Below, in pieces: positions 49,753 to 60,200 of a stretch of 64,000 nucleotides of DNA (the first letter of the stretch is position 1; every line of letters begins with the position of its first letter). The stretch lies in contig JXTC01000027.1 of assembly GCA_002914845.1 (NCBI GenBank), forward strand, positions 190,330 to 254,329. The letters are read 5' to 3'. The DNA comes from Trema orientale (taxonomy: Eukaryota > Streptophyta > Magnoliopsida > Rosales > Cannabaceae). The translations under genes were made by a program, and so were the position numbers. A model generated the notes under the pieces. That model had not been told where the DNA came from. It saw nothing but the letters and a program-made list of their open reading frames with translations, and did not search any database.

Positions 49753-52700
49753 TTAGCTTTTCTCCTCATCTGATTGAGAGCATGGAGGTCCAGGGACAGA
49801 GTCGGCGAAGAAGTCCTCAACTGAAATAAAGAAAAAATTATTAGACAATGACCATGGCAACTAAAATAGCATAGAGCACATAGATTCAAACTAAATCATG
49901 AAAATTGAAAACTAATAGAATAATATTCTTCAACATATCTTAATGCTGAACATTGCAAACTCACAAACTCCTGGAAAGAACAAATTTATAAACTTGAATG
50001 CCAAACTTGCATACATCTTAAAGAGGTCAATCTTAACCAAAAAGCAAATTGAATTCCGGTTAAGAAATCAAGTCAATAATATGGCAAAGAAATAGTAACC
50101 ATTTTCTGCATGGTGGAGTGGATACTTTAGGAACTCCTAATTGGTGGTGTTTGACATTGTCATGTTTGGCCTTGAAACCACTAAGCTGTAAATTATGAAG
50201 ACATGAAACAACATAAGCAATAGAACATACCGATATCCTCTTGATCCGGGGAGTCTAATAAGATTTCAGAATCAGACGGAAGAAAAGGGGAACCAGGGTA
50301 GTTTCCAAGCGCTCCTAAGTCTGCAAAAGTATCCAGTGAATTACATTTTTTTTTAAAAAAAGCCTCAAAATATAGTTAGTCTTATGGAAAATATTATGCT
50401 AGAGCAAATTAAGGCTATAACCTGTCTACATTCAATTGCAGCTGGATGATATGGATGCACATAGAGTTACAGATTATATTTAAGCCTCTTAACAACAATA
50501 AAAGTACTCAACATGGTACGATAAATCGCAGCAAAGATGAAAATCCAATAATTTAAAAGCAGTTAGTGCCTACCCTTCTTCCTGCAAGTGTGAACAACTT
50601 TCATACATGAAGAACTACTAAAGCATTCATTAAAATACTTGTGAGCAAACAAATTTGTTCTGTATATTCAGAAAAGAGTAAGTTTGCTTGTCACAATCAT
50701 ACCCCATCAATAATATGGGACTCATTGATGTAGGATAAGATGAGAATTTAGAAAAAAGTGGAGGAAAAAAAGAAAGGAGAGAGAATTAGAGAAGATCTGA
50801 GAGAATTTTAGAGAGAGAATACGAATTCTAGAGAGAGAATAACTGATAGTTGTATTTCATAAATCAAAATCTGAATTACAATGACAATGGAGAGGCTTAT
50901 AATCAACAGGTAAAGGAATCAAATCAATAGGCTGGCGAGGGGAAATTCAGTAACAATCTCAAAAGGACTCAAGAATATATCTACTTTCCTAGTTGTGTCC
51001 AATTATTTATCTATAAATAGGTAATCTATGTAATTACTTTTTAGATTATGAATAAATATTGAGTGATTATTGAGTTTTCTCCTCTATGATTCTTCTTCTC
51101 TTTGATTTCTTATCTTGATTCTCTATTGTTTTTCTACCAATTCATCTATTTTTGCCTAAATTCTATCATCTCTTGCTCTTCTACCTATTCTCTTTCTAAA
51201 TTCTCATCTTATCCTACATCACTCATACACTACAATAGTTTGTAACTGGACTAAAAAGTCTGGCAATTTTCTTATAGAAAAGTCATTTCAAACTTAATGG
51301 TAGCACTGCTAGGAAAATTATGCCCTAAACTTACAGTAATATAGCCAAATTCACAAATTATTTTAATGGGTGCAAAGTCGAGACAAGTTATGTCCCAAAC
51401 TTACTTCTACATAGCAAAGATTCAAAAATGTTTTTAACACTACATGTTACCTCCCAAGTTCGATAAATCTGCTGTAAGATCTGATAAGCTAAAATTCCAC
51501 TGTATCTGATCCAGCGGTCTAAGAGAATCGCGAGAATTTCCAGGGCCTCCATCTGGTGCAAGCTGCAACCCAACTGAACTTGCCACATCAGATGTGAATG
51601 CTGTGTCAAGAGCTGATGTGTCTACTCCCATCCCTGATAATTCCGATGCGGTGAAAGGGAAGTGACCACTGGATGCCACTGATGTAGGACTCATGGCCAT
51701 CTCTGACATGGAAGACATAGTACTATTTGGAGGAATAACAGGTGCCACATTAGCACCACTGCTGTCCATCACCATACTTGAACAGGGAGTCAATAACAAA
51801 AGCAGCTGTTATTAGAAGGACTTCTATCAAGTAAAAAGAAAGTATATGTAGAAATTTATGAGGAAACATTATCCAACAATATACAGCAAAGTTTTGTGCG
51901 ATTTTTCTTGGGAAGTTAGGGAAGAGGAGAAAATTAAGGAACAGAGATGAGTCTCATTCAATTAACTTTTTTGAGAAGGATAAACAGGCAGAGGAGAAAG
52001 AATGTTTTTATGTTCTTAAAAGACAGTGATCCAACGGGTAGGTAACTAAGAAGAAAGAGGTTAAGATGGGATAATCTTAAAGAAGAAAGAGGTTAAGATG
52101 GGATAATCTTACTCATTTCCAGAGTTCATCCTAATAGGATGATAGTTACTTGGTGCAGGGACTCCATTAACCACATGACAGTTCGATATTCCACACGCCA
52201 TGGAGTCGATATGGGGTTGACCTGCTGCTGGCATTGGAGGCTGTGGTAGGACAGGGTATCCCATGGGCAAGTTGTTAACTGCACTGTGAACAAGTGGCGG
52301 TAAATAACAATGAAGAATGATATATCATATGCCTTATGACGGATAAACACTGACCTACTGCCCCATACAAAAATCAAAGTACCAGGGGACGTCCATTGAA
52401 TAAGATGACATTATAAAAAATTGGCTCAAACACTTCGTAAGGTTAAAGAAAGAAAATGATTATCATGATCTAATTGTGACATGCTAGAAAGATCCATCAA
52501 AGTTCTAGAGATACAAAGTTCCTCAAAAAGTAATTTAGACAAGCAAACACATACTCGTAAACACAAGCAGGGTACATCATAAGGAAAAACCGAAATTTTA
52601 TGTTTTAGCCCAACCCCTCCCCACACACCTTTTCTTTTTATTTGATGGACGACTTAATCCTTATTCACATAATGGTGTTAACTGGACACACGTGACACAG

Positions 52701-55119
52701 CTTATCTACGAGTCTAGCAGTGCATAGCTTTTTTTCACAATCACTTTTTCTTTTTTCAAATTTTGTATTAGTAACAGCATTGATTTCTGCTTTTAAACTT
52801 CCATATAGGCAGGGTAAGAACTGACCAGGCATTGGATGAATTCCGTTTTGTATAGGGGCCAAAGGAACCTTTGGCGGCATTGGATACTTCATCAGATGAT
52901 ACTGATGTTCCAGCAAATGATTGAACAAGAGAATTTGTCTTTTCAATTTTAGCCTAATATAATATGCTCTGAAAAAATCGGCATTTTCTTCTTCCAACTT
53001 CTGCCATACTGAAGTGAGAAAAAATGCACAAAAGTAAAAACATCAGTACCTGCTTATTGATGCTTAAATGAAGGGAAAAATAAGAATACAGAGTATATTA
53101 TGCATCAAGTAATATTCGAAGGAAAGCAGATAGGTCATCATAACAGAATTATAGAGCAGTAACGACATTCAGTGTATACAAAACAAGTAGACCATCTTTA
53201 TATTTTTGACTTACAGATTTGCAAGCGAAAAAAAAAGGATAAACGAAAAAACGAAGGGGCCGTTTGGTTCGCCCATTCCATTCCATTGGAATAGAAAATC
53301 CATTTGAATGGGTGTTTGTTTTAACAACTCTAAATTTTCCATTCAAATGGTCTTTTGGAATGAGTGTTTGTTTCAACAATTTAGTTTTTCCATTCAAATA
53401 GTTCATCAGTCACATCAACTATTTGAATGGATTTTTGTGTCTTGGATGAGAATGGAGAGGAAGAGGTGTTTTTGAATGGTCCATTCCAATACTCCCATTC
53501 TAATTATAACTCATTCCACTATTTTTTCCATTCAAATGTCTTCCATTCCAATTATAACCCATTCCACAATTTCCATTCAAATACACACATTCAAATAGGC
53601 GAGACAAACGGGGCCGAAATCTTTTTTACTAATGATAAAACAAAAGGGAAAACAAAGTTATACTCGGGATCCCCTTTGAAAATCTTCCAATTATATAATT
53701 TAAATAAGTACTTATGAGAACAAAACTTTTAAATCTAGACTCATAAATATGTTGCAAACTGCATACCCAATGATGTAAATCCAGGTTCAATCCTTGCACG
53801 GGTCAAGAGGGTTTTCACTACCTCATCTCTATTCATGTACAGCTGTAAACATCTTTCTATTAAATTCTGGACCTGTAATAGCCACATCAAAGAGGACCAT
53901 CAATACAGATTAAATTAATAAGTTAGTAAAGCTACCTTCTGAAGACATAAGAGAATAAAACAATAGAAGAACAACACGAAAAGGAAGAAAATAGAAATTG
54001 ATGGAGTTGAGAGTCTCACGAGTTCAATATCTTGGCGCGAAACCTTCTTACTATCATTGCTCGGAGTGGATATAGAAGCTGAATCTGTAACAGGTGGCTC
54101 GGTTTTAAGATTCTGTGGTTGATCACTCTGGGAATCATGCGAAACTTGGGAAGCTGATGGTACTTCTTGCGTGTTCTGTGGTCATAAGGTCTTGTCATTC
54201 TAATGCGAAGTAATATAAACATAAAGATGACACCCAAAGTGTCTTGTCTTTTCTTTTCTTTTTTGAGAAGTTTAGGGCCTTTAGGCGGACATGACAAGTA
54301 TTTGGTTTGAAAGTCAAGGCACTGGATATTATAAGGGCAATTCTTTTACATTAGTTTCACATAAGTAATCAGTGGAAATATGCAGCAACATTTTCCGAAT
54401 CTAATAGTTGGAACCTACGAATTATACAGCTTGAATGAATTCTGTACAAATATAAATAATTAGAAATAAGTCCAATTCAAGTTGTAGAATTCGTTTACCA
54501 ACTTAATTAATACAAACTATAATCAACGGCAGGTTAAGCATAGTGCACCTCCACCACCATCTGGTGATTTGCAGTAGCCAAATGTTGGTGGTAGAGGGAA
54601 ATGACGCAGTTGCAGTGGTAGGACCACAGCAGCAGCAATAGCCATAGATATTGGAATGAATCAAAACTTATTGACATCTTCAAAAGTAAGAAAAAGCAGC
54701 AACTACCATTTCATTATTTTTGGTTGGGGGAAAACAAGTGAGAAAGTTATAGCATCACAGAAGCTGGGGTTCCTCCTACCCTTTTGAGCCAACTTCAAGA
54801 CCATGCCAAACAGCTTTTCTCTCTCCCTTTCGAGTCCAAACATGCTCTATTTACAACCCCTTTATCCTACTTCTGGGGTACCCCTGCTCTAACCCCGTCT
54901 GGGACAGCCCTATCCATTAAAGGTACCCAAAATACCAATTGGGTTGAAGGCCTCAATGTCCCTCTCTCTCAACTCTCTCAAGTTCATGCTCAAGATTAAA
55001 CAACTTGAGGTCAAGAGAATAAATTACGAAACCAACAATTAGAAAAGAAATGTGAATGCATACAGTTAAGGATGGAGCAGTGAGAAGAATTATAACACCA
55101 GAACCTGTACGGTCTTCAT
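49753..55119 (-). CDS. Plant-specific 1589 (A_thal_3526) domain protein (8 exons, 369 aa)
   Basis: A plant-only nuclear-type protein of unknown function. Exons: 55119-55105, 54175-54020, 53872-53767, 53008-52826, 52278-52113, 51776-51451, 50320-50231 and 49820-49753; phases join into one frame ending DEEKS. The plant-specific 1589 domain spans residues about 58-120: VQNLIERCLQLYMNRDEVVK, RIEPGFTSLVWQKLEEENAD, FFRAYYIRLKLKRQILLFNH. A Pro-rich segment follows (PPKVPLAPIQNGIHPMP), then a Ser-rich region (TSALDTAFTSDVASSVGLQL, WNFSLSDLTADLSNLG) and an acidic C-terminus (SDSEILLDSPDQEDIVEDFF). No catalytic motif is visible. Start MKTVQ is the first codon that splices in frame; it is less certain than the rest. 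Intron 3 holds a MITE, intron 6 a solo LTR and intron 1 a captured gene fragment. Confidence 0.9.
50721..51226. mobile_element. Solo LTR (496 bp) in intron 6, with 5-bp target duplication
   Basis: The element 50726-51221 starts TGATGTAGGATAAGATGAGA and ends inverted as TCTCATCTTATCCTACATCA, with at least 27 bp of terminal inversion. CTCAT flanks both sides (50721-50725 and 51222-51226). TG...CA ends, a 5-bp duplication and a TATA-like CTATAAATAGG (about 51010-51020) favour a solo LTR; the long inverted ends would also fit a MITE. The degraded copy of this intron at 25.2 kb lacks it. Confidence 0.75.
53256..53615. mobile_element. MITE (~360 bp) in intron 3 of the 1589-domain gene
   Basis: Left end GGGGCCGTTTGGTTCGCC and right end GGCGAGACAAACGGGGCC are inverted copies. 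The interior is made of CCATTCAAAT/ATTTGAATGG repeats in both orientations. GAA lies on both sides, possibly a 3-bp target duplication. Harbinger-like is likely but not proven. Confidence 0.75.
54745..54997 (+). pseudogene. N-terminal fragment of a 2-oxoglutarate/Fe(II) dioxygenase (gibberellin-oxidase-like)
   Basis: On the strand opposite to the host gene, inside its intron 1, one frame reads GVPPTLLSQLQDHAKQLFSL, PFESKHALFTTPLSYFWGTP, ALTPSGTALS, then NWVEGLNVPLSQLSQVHAQD and a stop. This resembles the DIOX_N region of gibberellin-oxidase-like dioxygenases. The catalytic HxD...H part is absent, as are the start and the first part of DIOX_N, so it is a captured, non-functional fragment. Family call is from recalled homologues. 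Confidence 0.8.
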
Positions 55120-55219
55120 TTCAGCTGAATGTAGGCAGACAACATCTCTTCCTACGGCTCTGGTATCGCGCTCCAGCAAAGATTGTGGACACTAAAGTTA
55201 ACTTTGACACAGTACTCAT
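55116..55219 (-). other. Two leader uORFs of the 1589-domain gene
   Basis: In the leader exon (acceptor before 55238) uORF1 (55219-55121) encodes 32 aa starting MSTVSKLTLV and ends 1 bp before the main ATG. uORF2 (55145-55116) reads MLSAYIQLK, and its TGA overlaps the main ATG as ATGA (55119-55116). This arrangement could limit or couple translation. It rests on 55119 being the true start. Confidence 0.55.
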
Positions 55220-56025
55220 AAATTGAGGCAGTTTTAACCTGAAAAGTGAACACTAATGAACTTATTAATCCGACTCAAATGCTTAACAAAAGCCAAACGT
55301 CCATAACAAAAACATAGTTTCACTAAAAAGCATACGTCCCTACTAAAGTAGCTCACAAATTTCAACTACCTTATATAAAATAAGCATAGGAACAAAATTA
55401 TTTCTCAAAATAGCTAATTCCCCATTAGCGTTGGGAAACATTATCCCTTACACAAAACACAAAGCCTTTTATTGTAATACCATTACGAGCAGAGATGTGC
55501 TAATGGACACAACACAAATCGATTCATGACCAACTGTGACAACATTCCAAAGAAGACTATGTTACCCAATTCGACAAATCCCCTTACGAAAATCTTGAAC
55601 TTTCTGGTGCAACAAACATAAGGAAATCCAAGTCTATTCAGAGGATTCTCTATTTGCCATACTTATCCAATAGAAACAAAACCAAGTTCTCAGTCACCAT
55701 AAGTGGCACGTGTTTAACTTAATGTTAGAAAGCGTTAAACACTGAATCATTAAGGAACATACGGGCATTTCACAGAAAAAAAATATCACCCAGTACAACT
55801 ATGAGCATCTGAGTCAAGCCTGACTAACCATTATACAGATTCAACCAGATCCCTCCCTAGTTTACTAATAATACCATTTCGGATACTTGCTTAACGATTA
55901 AAAACACTAGTTAATCAACGAAAAGTAAACAGCTTTTAACAGTAGAAAATAATAACAAAAATATCTCTGTCCCAACACCAAAAAAAAAAAAAAAAAGAGG
56001 AAAAATATAAAGATCTAGCAAATAT

Positions 56026-56405
56026 TACCTCAGAGGCTCAGACCCAGTTTATAAATCTCCCAATAATGAACGAAAAAAGCTTTATTTCGACGAATTAAGA
56101 AATACCCAGTTAGTGTTTGAGGCTGAGTATTGAGGAAAAATATGAAAACGGAGACCAATCTCGAGAACCAAACAAGTTCTAAGGCGGTTCAAATACTGAC
56201 TCCAAATGTCAGTTCAGGCCTCCATTGAAGCTCAAGCTTTTTACCCTGATACATTGAGGAGGAGAGGATCCTCAGTGATATTTACATCAAAATAGTGAGG
56301 AAATTTGGAGAACAGCGAGTCGGTTGGGTTGCCTTGGTATGATATTATTCAAAGCACGAGTAGACATAGAGAAAATAAAGAAAACAAAAATAAAAATAAA
56401 AATCT
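56026..56405 (-). other. Non-coding first exon of the 1589-domain gene
   Basis: A donor (GAG|GTAATA) at 56025 and an acceptor before 55238 bound a leader intron. The exon would run from the transcription start near 56405 to 56026. This is inferred from splice signals and from the TATA box upstream. Confidence 0.5.
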
Positions 56406-56430
56406 TTCACCAAACTGGGAAAGGTGTTCG

Positions 56431-56441
56431 GCTTTTATAGT
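56431..56441 (-). promoter_or_regulatory. TATA box of the 1589-domain gene
   Basis: Minus-strand CTATAAAAGCC lies just upstream of the inferred leader exon, implying a start about 30 bp downstream. Confidence 0.6.
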
Positions 56442-56759
56442 TTCTATTTTCATGGAAAATAAATTATGCCAGAAAAGAGACACTTTCTCAAAAGGGAAAA
56501 TCTTTTCTGGGTAGATTTAATTATTATTAATTTGTGATCAACTTTTACTTAAATATCCCCACTGGACATTTCAAAAACTTTATTCGCTGTTAATTATTAA
56601 AAATAAAAGGAATTGACCTTTTCAATTATTAATTAATTTATGATAATCTAATAACATTACGATTTTTGAATAGTCTATCTTATAAACCCGACTGTTAAAC
56701 TTGGACATAATGTCGCTATTGACAGCTCTCATTCATCTCTACCCATATATATATACATG

Positions 56760-56955
56760 GCTACAAATCCAATAAGTATTTTTTTACATATCCGTAAATA
56801 TTTCTTTTAGTCACGTGATCTTTATTTAACTGTTATATGAGTAGTTAAAAAAAAAATAATAAAAAAATATATATTATTTAATATTTTTATTTCTCTACTT
56901 TTATACCAAAAAAAAAAAATGCATGATAAATTTTAATTAAGAAAAATAATACCTA
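56760..56955. mobile_element. Divergent MITE of the 18.7-kb family
   Basis: The left end ACAAATCCAATAAGTATTTTT resembles the family end, and the right end AATAATACCTAAGTCAATTC is a weak inverse. Similarity is lower than in the other copies. Confidence 0.4.
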
Positions 56956-59365
56956 AGTCAATTCTCTATTGTTATTCTTTTTTTTCTCTCTCCATCTATC
57001 TTCTAAATAGATTTCTTTTTAAAACTTAAAATTATAATATTTTCTTAATACACCTCTTTTCAAAGTTTTCTCATTCCTAAATTAGTCATCAATAAAAAAT
57101 TTATATGAAATTTCTTTAACTATCTTTTTGAAAATCCCTCATTCATTTTATCTTCTTCTTTTTCAACCTTTTTTTATTATCATCCTTTTTAAGATTCTTG
57201 AGAATTAGAGGGAAAGAGAATTAGATTTTTTAAAACATTTTTTAGAATTTTTGAGAATTAAAGAAAAAGAATTAAAATTCTTGAATTATCTTTTAGGATT
57301 ATTGAAAGAAAGATAGTTTAAATTTTGAATTCATAATATGTTCATCCATCGTTATATAAACTTCATTTAACTAAAAATATTTCAATTATTTAAGAGTTTT
57401 AGATGATTTGTTTTACCAATTATGTTTAAGGAGTGTGTGATGAAAAAATAATCTTGTTCAGTCATTTGTGTAATTTTATATGAGGTTATTTTTTTTTCTT
57501 TTAAAAATTAGTAAATGAGAGTTGGAGAGAGGAAAAAGGAGAGTGATAATAGACCATCCCATAAATAAATAATCTTTACATTAATATTTTTCGCATTAGA
57601 AAATGAAATAATAGTTACCCTTATAAAATATAAATAAACTGAAACATGGGGTATGCAACGCGCGGCTTCGATTTTTGACAGCGTTTGTAGGTTGTAAAAC
57701 CGTACGGCTTTTACTATAATTAGCCATCGCCGTGACACTCTCTCGACTCACGAGGCGTATATGACCTAGCAGGCTAGCACAAAAATCCTGTCCAGTCCAC
57801 TCAATTCTCTTTTCTTTTCCCTTTTTTATATGTATTTGTAGAAAATTCCTTTTCAAAAAAAAAAAAAATTAAAGACTGCGACCAGGCCAGGCCAACCATG
57901 GTATGTACATATTAGTTTTGTTGATCTAATTTTCCGAGAAAAAAATGTTAATAATTAATAAATTAACAGATTATATTTGTCAAATAAGTTTTTTGGAATG
58001 AAGCAAAATACAATAGTATATTGATTTAAACGAATCGAACTTATAGTAAATTTCTATTTCTTTTTTTTTTTTTTCCCTGAAATAATCACAACTATTGACA
58101 TTATTGGTTACTTGAGCCAATACGTAAACTCAAAAGGTCGAAACTAAACTTTAATTATTCTCCCAACTTCCAAATCAGTTGCTGATGAAACATTAACATC
58201 TGACTATTCATTCTATAATAAATCTCAATGATATGTTTTAAACAAAAGCAATAGCTCCCGTTTGATTTCTATTCATTTTTCTTTCAAAAACTTAGAAAGA
58301 GATACCAAAGAAAGATCTGAAAGGAGCAAAGAGAAAAAAGAGAAACAAAAAGTTCACAATAAGAAAAGACCGCTAATTTTAAGAAGTGGCTCGTGATAAC
58401 AACTTAGCAACTAAGGCCTCTTTTTTTCTTTTTCTTTTTTTCAAGAGCTCAATAATGGTTTTTTTTTTTTTTTAATATTCACTTTATTGGCATTTGTTTT
58501 GTTGAGTCATGAGTGTGTAAAGAAAACGAAAGAAAATGTGGGTTTTTGTGGTGTATGTCTATGTACATTTCTTAATTAAGTTATATATAAGAAAATGACA
58601 ATAAACACTGGAATGCAATCCAAGTTGTTGATTGTTGTTTTACTGGTATTCCTGACCTACACAGTATGGTGCATAATTATTACAACAATAATCTCTCTTC
58701 TTTTTTTTTTTTTTCCCTCTCTTCTTTCTTTAGACGTTGGGGCCCACTATCAGTGTGGTCCAAGTCCAACCATGGCAATCTAAAAAGCCCATCATGCTGA
58801 TTCTTCAAATTTCATTGTAATTTAGATCTTTAGATATTATTCTTCATTTTGGGAGGACCACTTTCAACGATCAAAGTGAAAAATAGGAATATCTAGTGGC
58901 TTAGGAAAAGCCTTTGGACATGTGTGTGGATTCCACATCCCAAATTTAATCATCAATTCATATGGCATTTTCTTTACCACATAATTATAAATACTAATTA
59001 GAAATAATTAATATGAATATAGAGATTAAAGGTAATAACAAAATCAAAATTCATCCAATACGGACAAAGGTCGCTATATGATGTAAAAATAAGTACTGTT
59101 AGGATAATCACCGTGACAAAGAAACATAATTTTTTTTACCATAAACTGATTTACGATGGTTAAATTTATATTAATTCTTGTATTCCACTTTGCAACATTG
59201 CCAAAAAAAAAAAAAAAAGAATGCGGTGCTATATATACAGATTCTATTCACATGGTCCCGTATTTTATTTTCTATTTAAATCTTTATTTAAAGAAGGCAG
59301 AAATTTAGTATTGGCAGACATCAAAGCAAAAGGTTTATTTAGAAAAAAGGGCCATAATAACTTTT
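56956..59365. other. AT-rich spacer, no gene seen
   Basis: The minus-strand frames near 57508-57856 have no domain and are not called. T tracts and short repeats are present. Confidence 0.55.
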
Positions 59366-59372
59366 TGATTTT

Positions 59373-59542
59373 GGGGATGGCTACGGTAGGGGCGTCCTTA
59401 TATAGGGTCATGCCTTAATTATCGTTGGATGGGAATCTGTGGAGAATAACGGGAATCTGTGGAGAATCTATTTATATACAGATTCCCATCCAACGGTGAA
59501 TAGATAGGGCCTACGTAGGGGCCCCCTACTGTAGACGCGTCC
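59373..59542. mobile_element. Foldback MITE, copy 3, inverted, with 9-bp target duplication
   Basis: Reverse-oriented copy of the 29.6-30.2 kb family, GGGGATGGCTACGGTAGGGG to CTACTGTAGACGCGTCC. Flanked on both sides by TTTGATTTT. Confidence 0.92.
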
Positions 59543-59694
59543 TTTGATTTTTTGTCTCATTTTCTTTTTCCATTGAAAGAAAAAAAATACCTTTTTTTCA
59601 ATAATGTTGCGGCTTAAAACTTGTATAAATTAAAGTTGATTAATTAATGTATTATTCGAAGCTGGCTCGTGAGCCGTCACGAGCCAAACATGGA

Positions 59695-60200
59695 CAGACA
59701 CGTGATCAAATTTAAGACACTCATTTAATATTTTTTTAATATCTAAATCATCTTTAAGCCAAAGAATAATCAACGACATTAACGGCCCAGAAGGTCAAAA
59801 TTCAATAAACAAAACAAAAATAATAATAATAAAAGCACCGAATGAGTGTAGTACACGTATACGGACTTGCGTTCCCCAACACATCTACCAATGAGAGTAA
59901 ACCACACACATACACTGACAGTCACGTCAAAAAGACGACAAGTCGCATTCTGCTCAGGACATTACACGTGTCATGGAAATAGCGGCGAATCGTGGCTCTC
60001 CTGTGGTCGTTTATCTTATTGTGATTTTTTTAGAGCTCAGGAATAATAAATAAATAAATAAATAATTGAGAGAGTCCGGAGGCAAAGGGTACGGTTTTCA
60101 AAATTCCCGCTAAGGTTGTTGTCAACGTTGCTATCAGGACTTTTGGCGCCTTGGTCTTGGGCTCTTGGCTACATAACAAGTCCCGCTTTCGATTTCGTTT
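59695..60200. promoter_or_regulatory. Promoter-like island with ACGT and E2F-like motifs, no gene attached
   Basis: Less AT-rich than its surroundings. It has ACACGTGA (about 59699), GTCACGTCA (about 59932), ACACGTGTCA (about 59965), ATTCCCGC (about 60103) and TTTTGGCGCC (60141-60150). The first three look like ABRE/bZIP sites and the last two like E2F sites. No credible coding exon follows within 800 bp. Confidence 0.3.
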
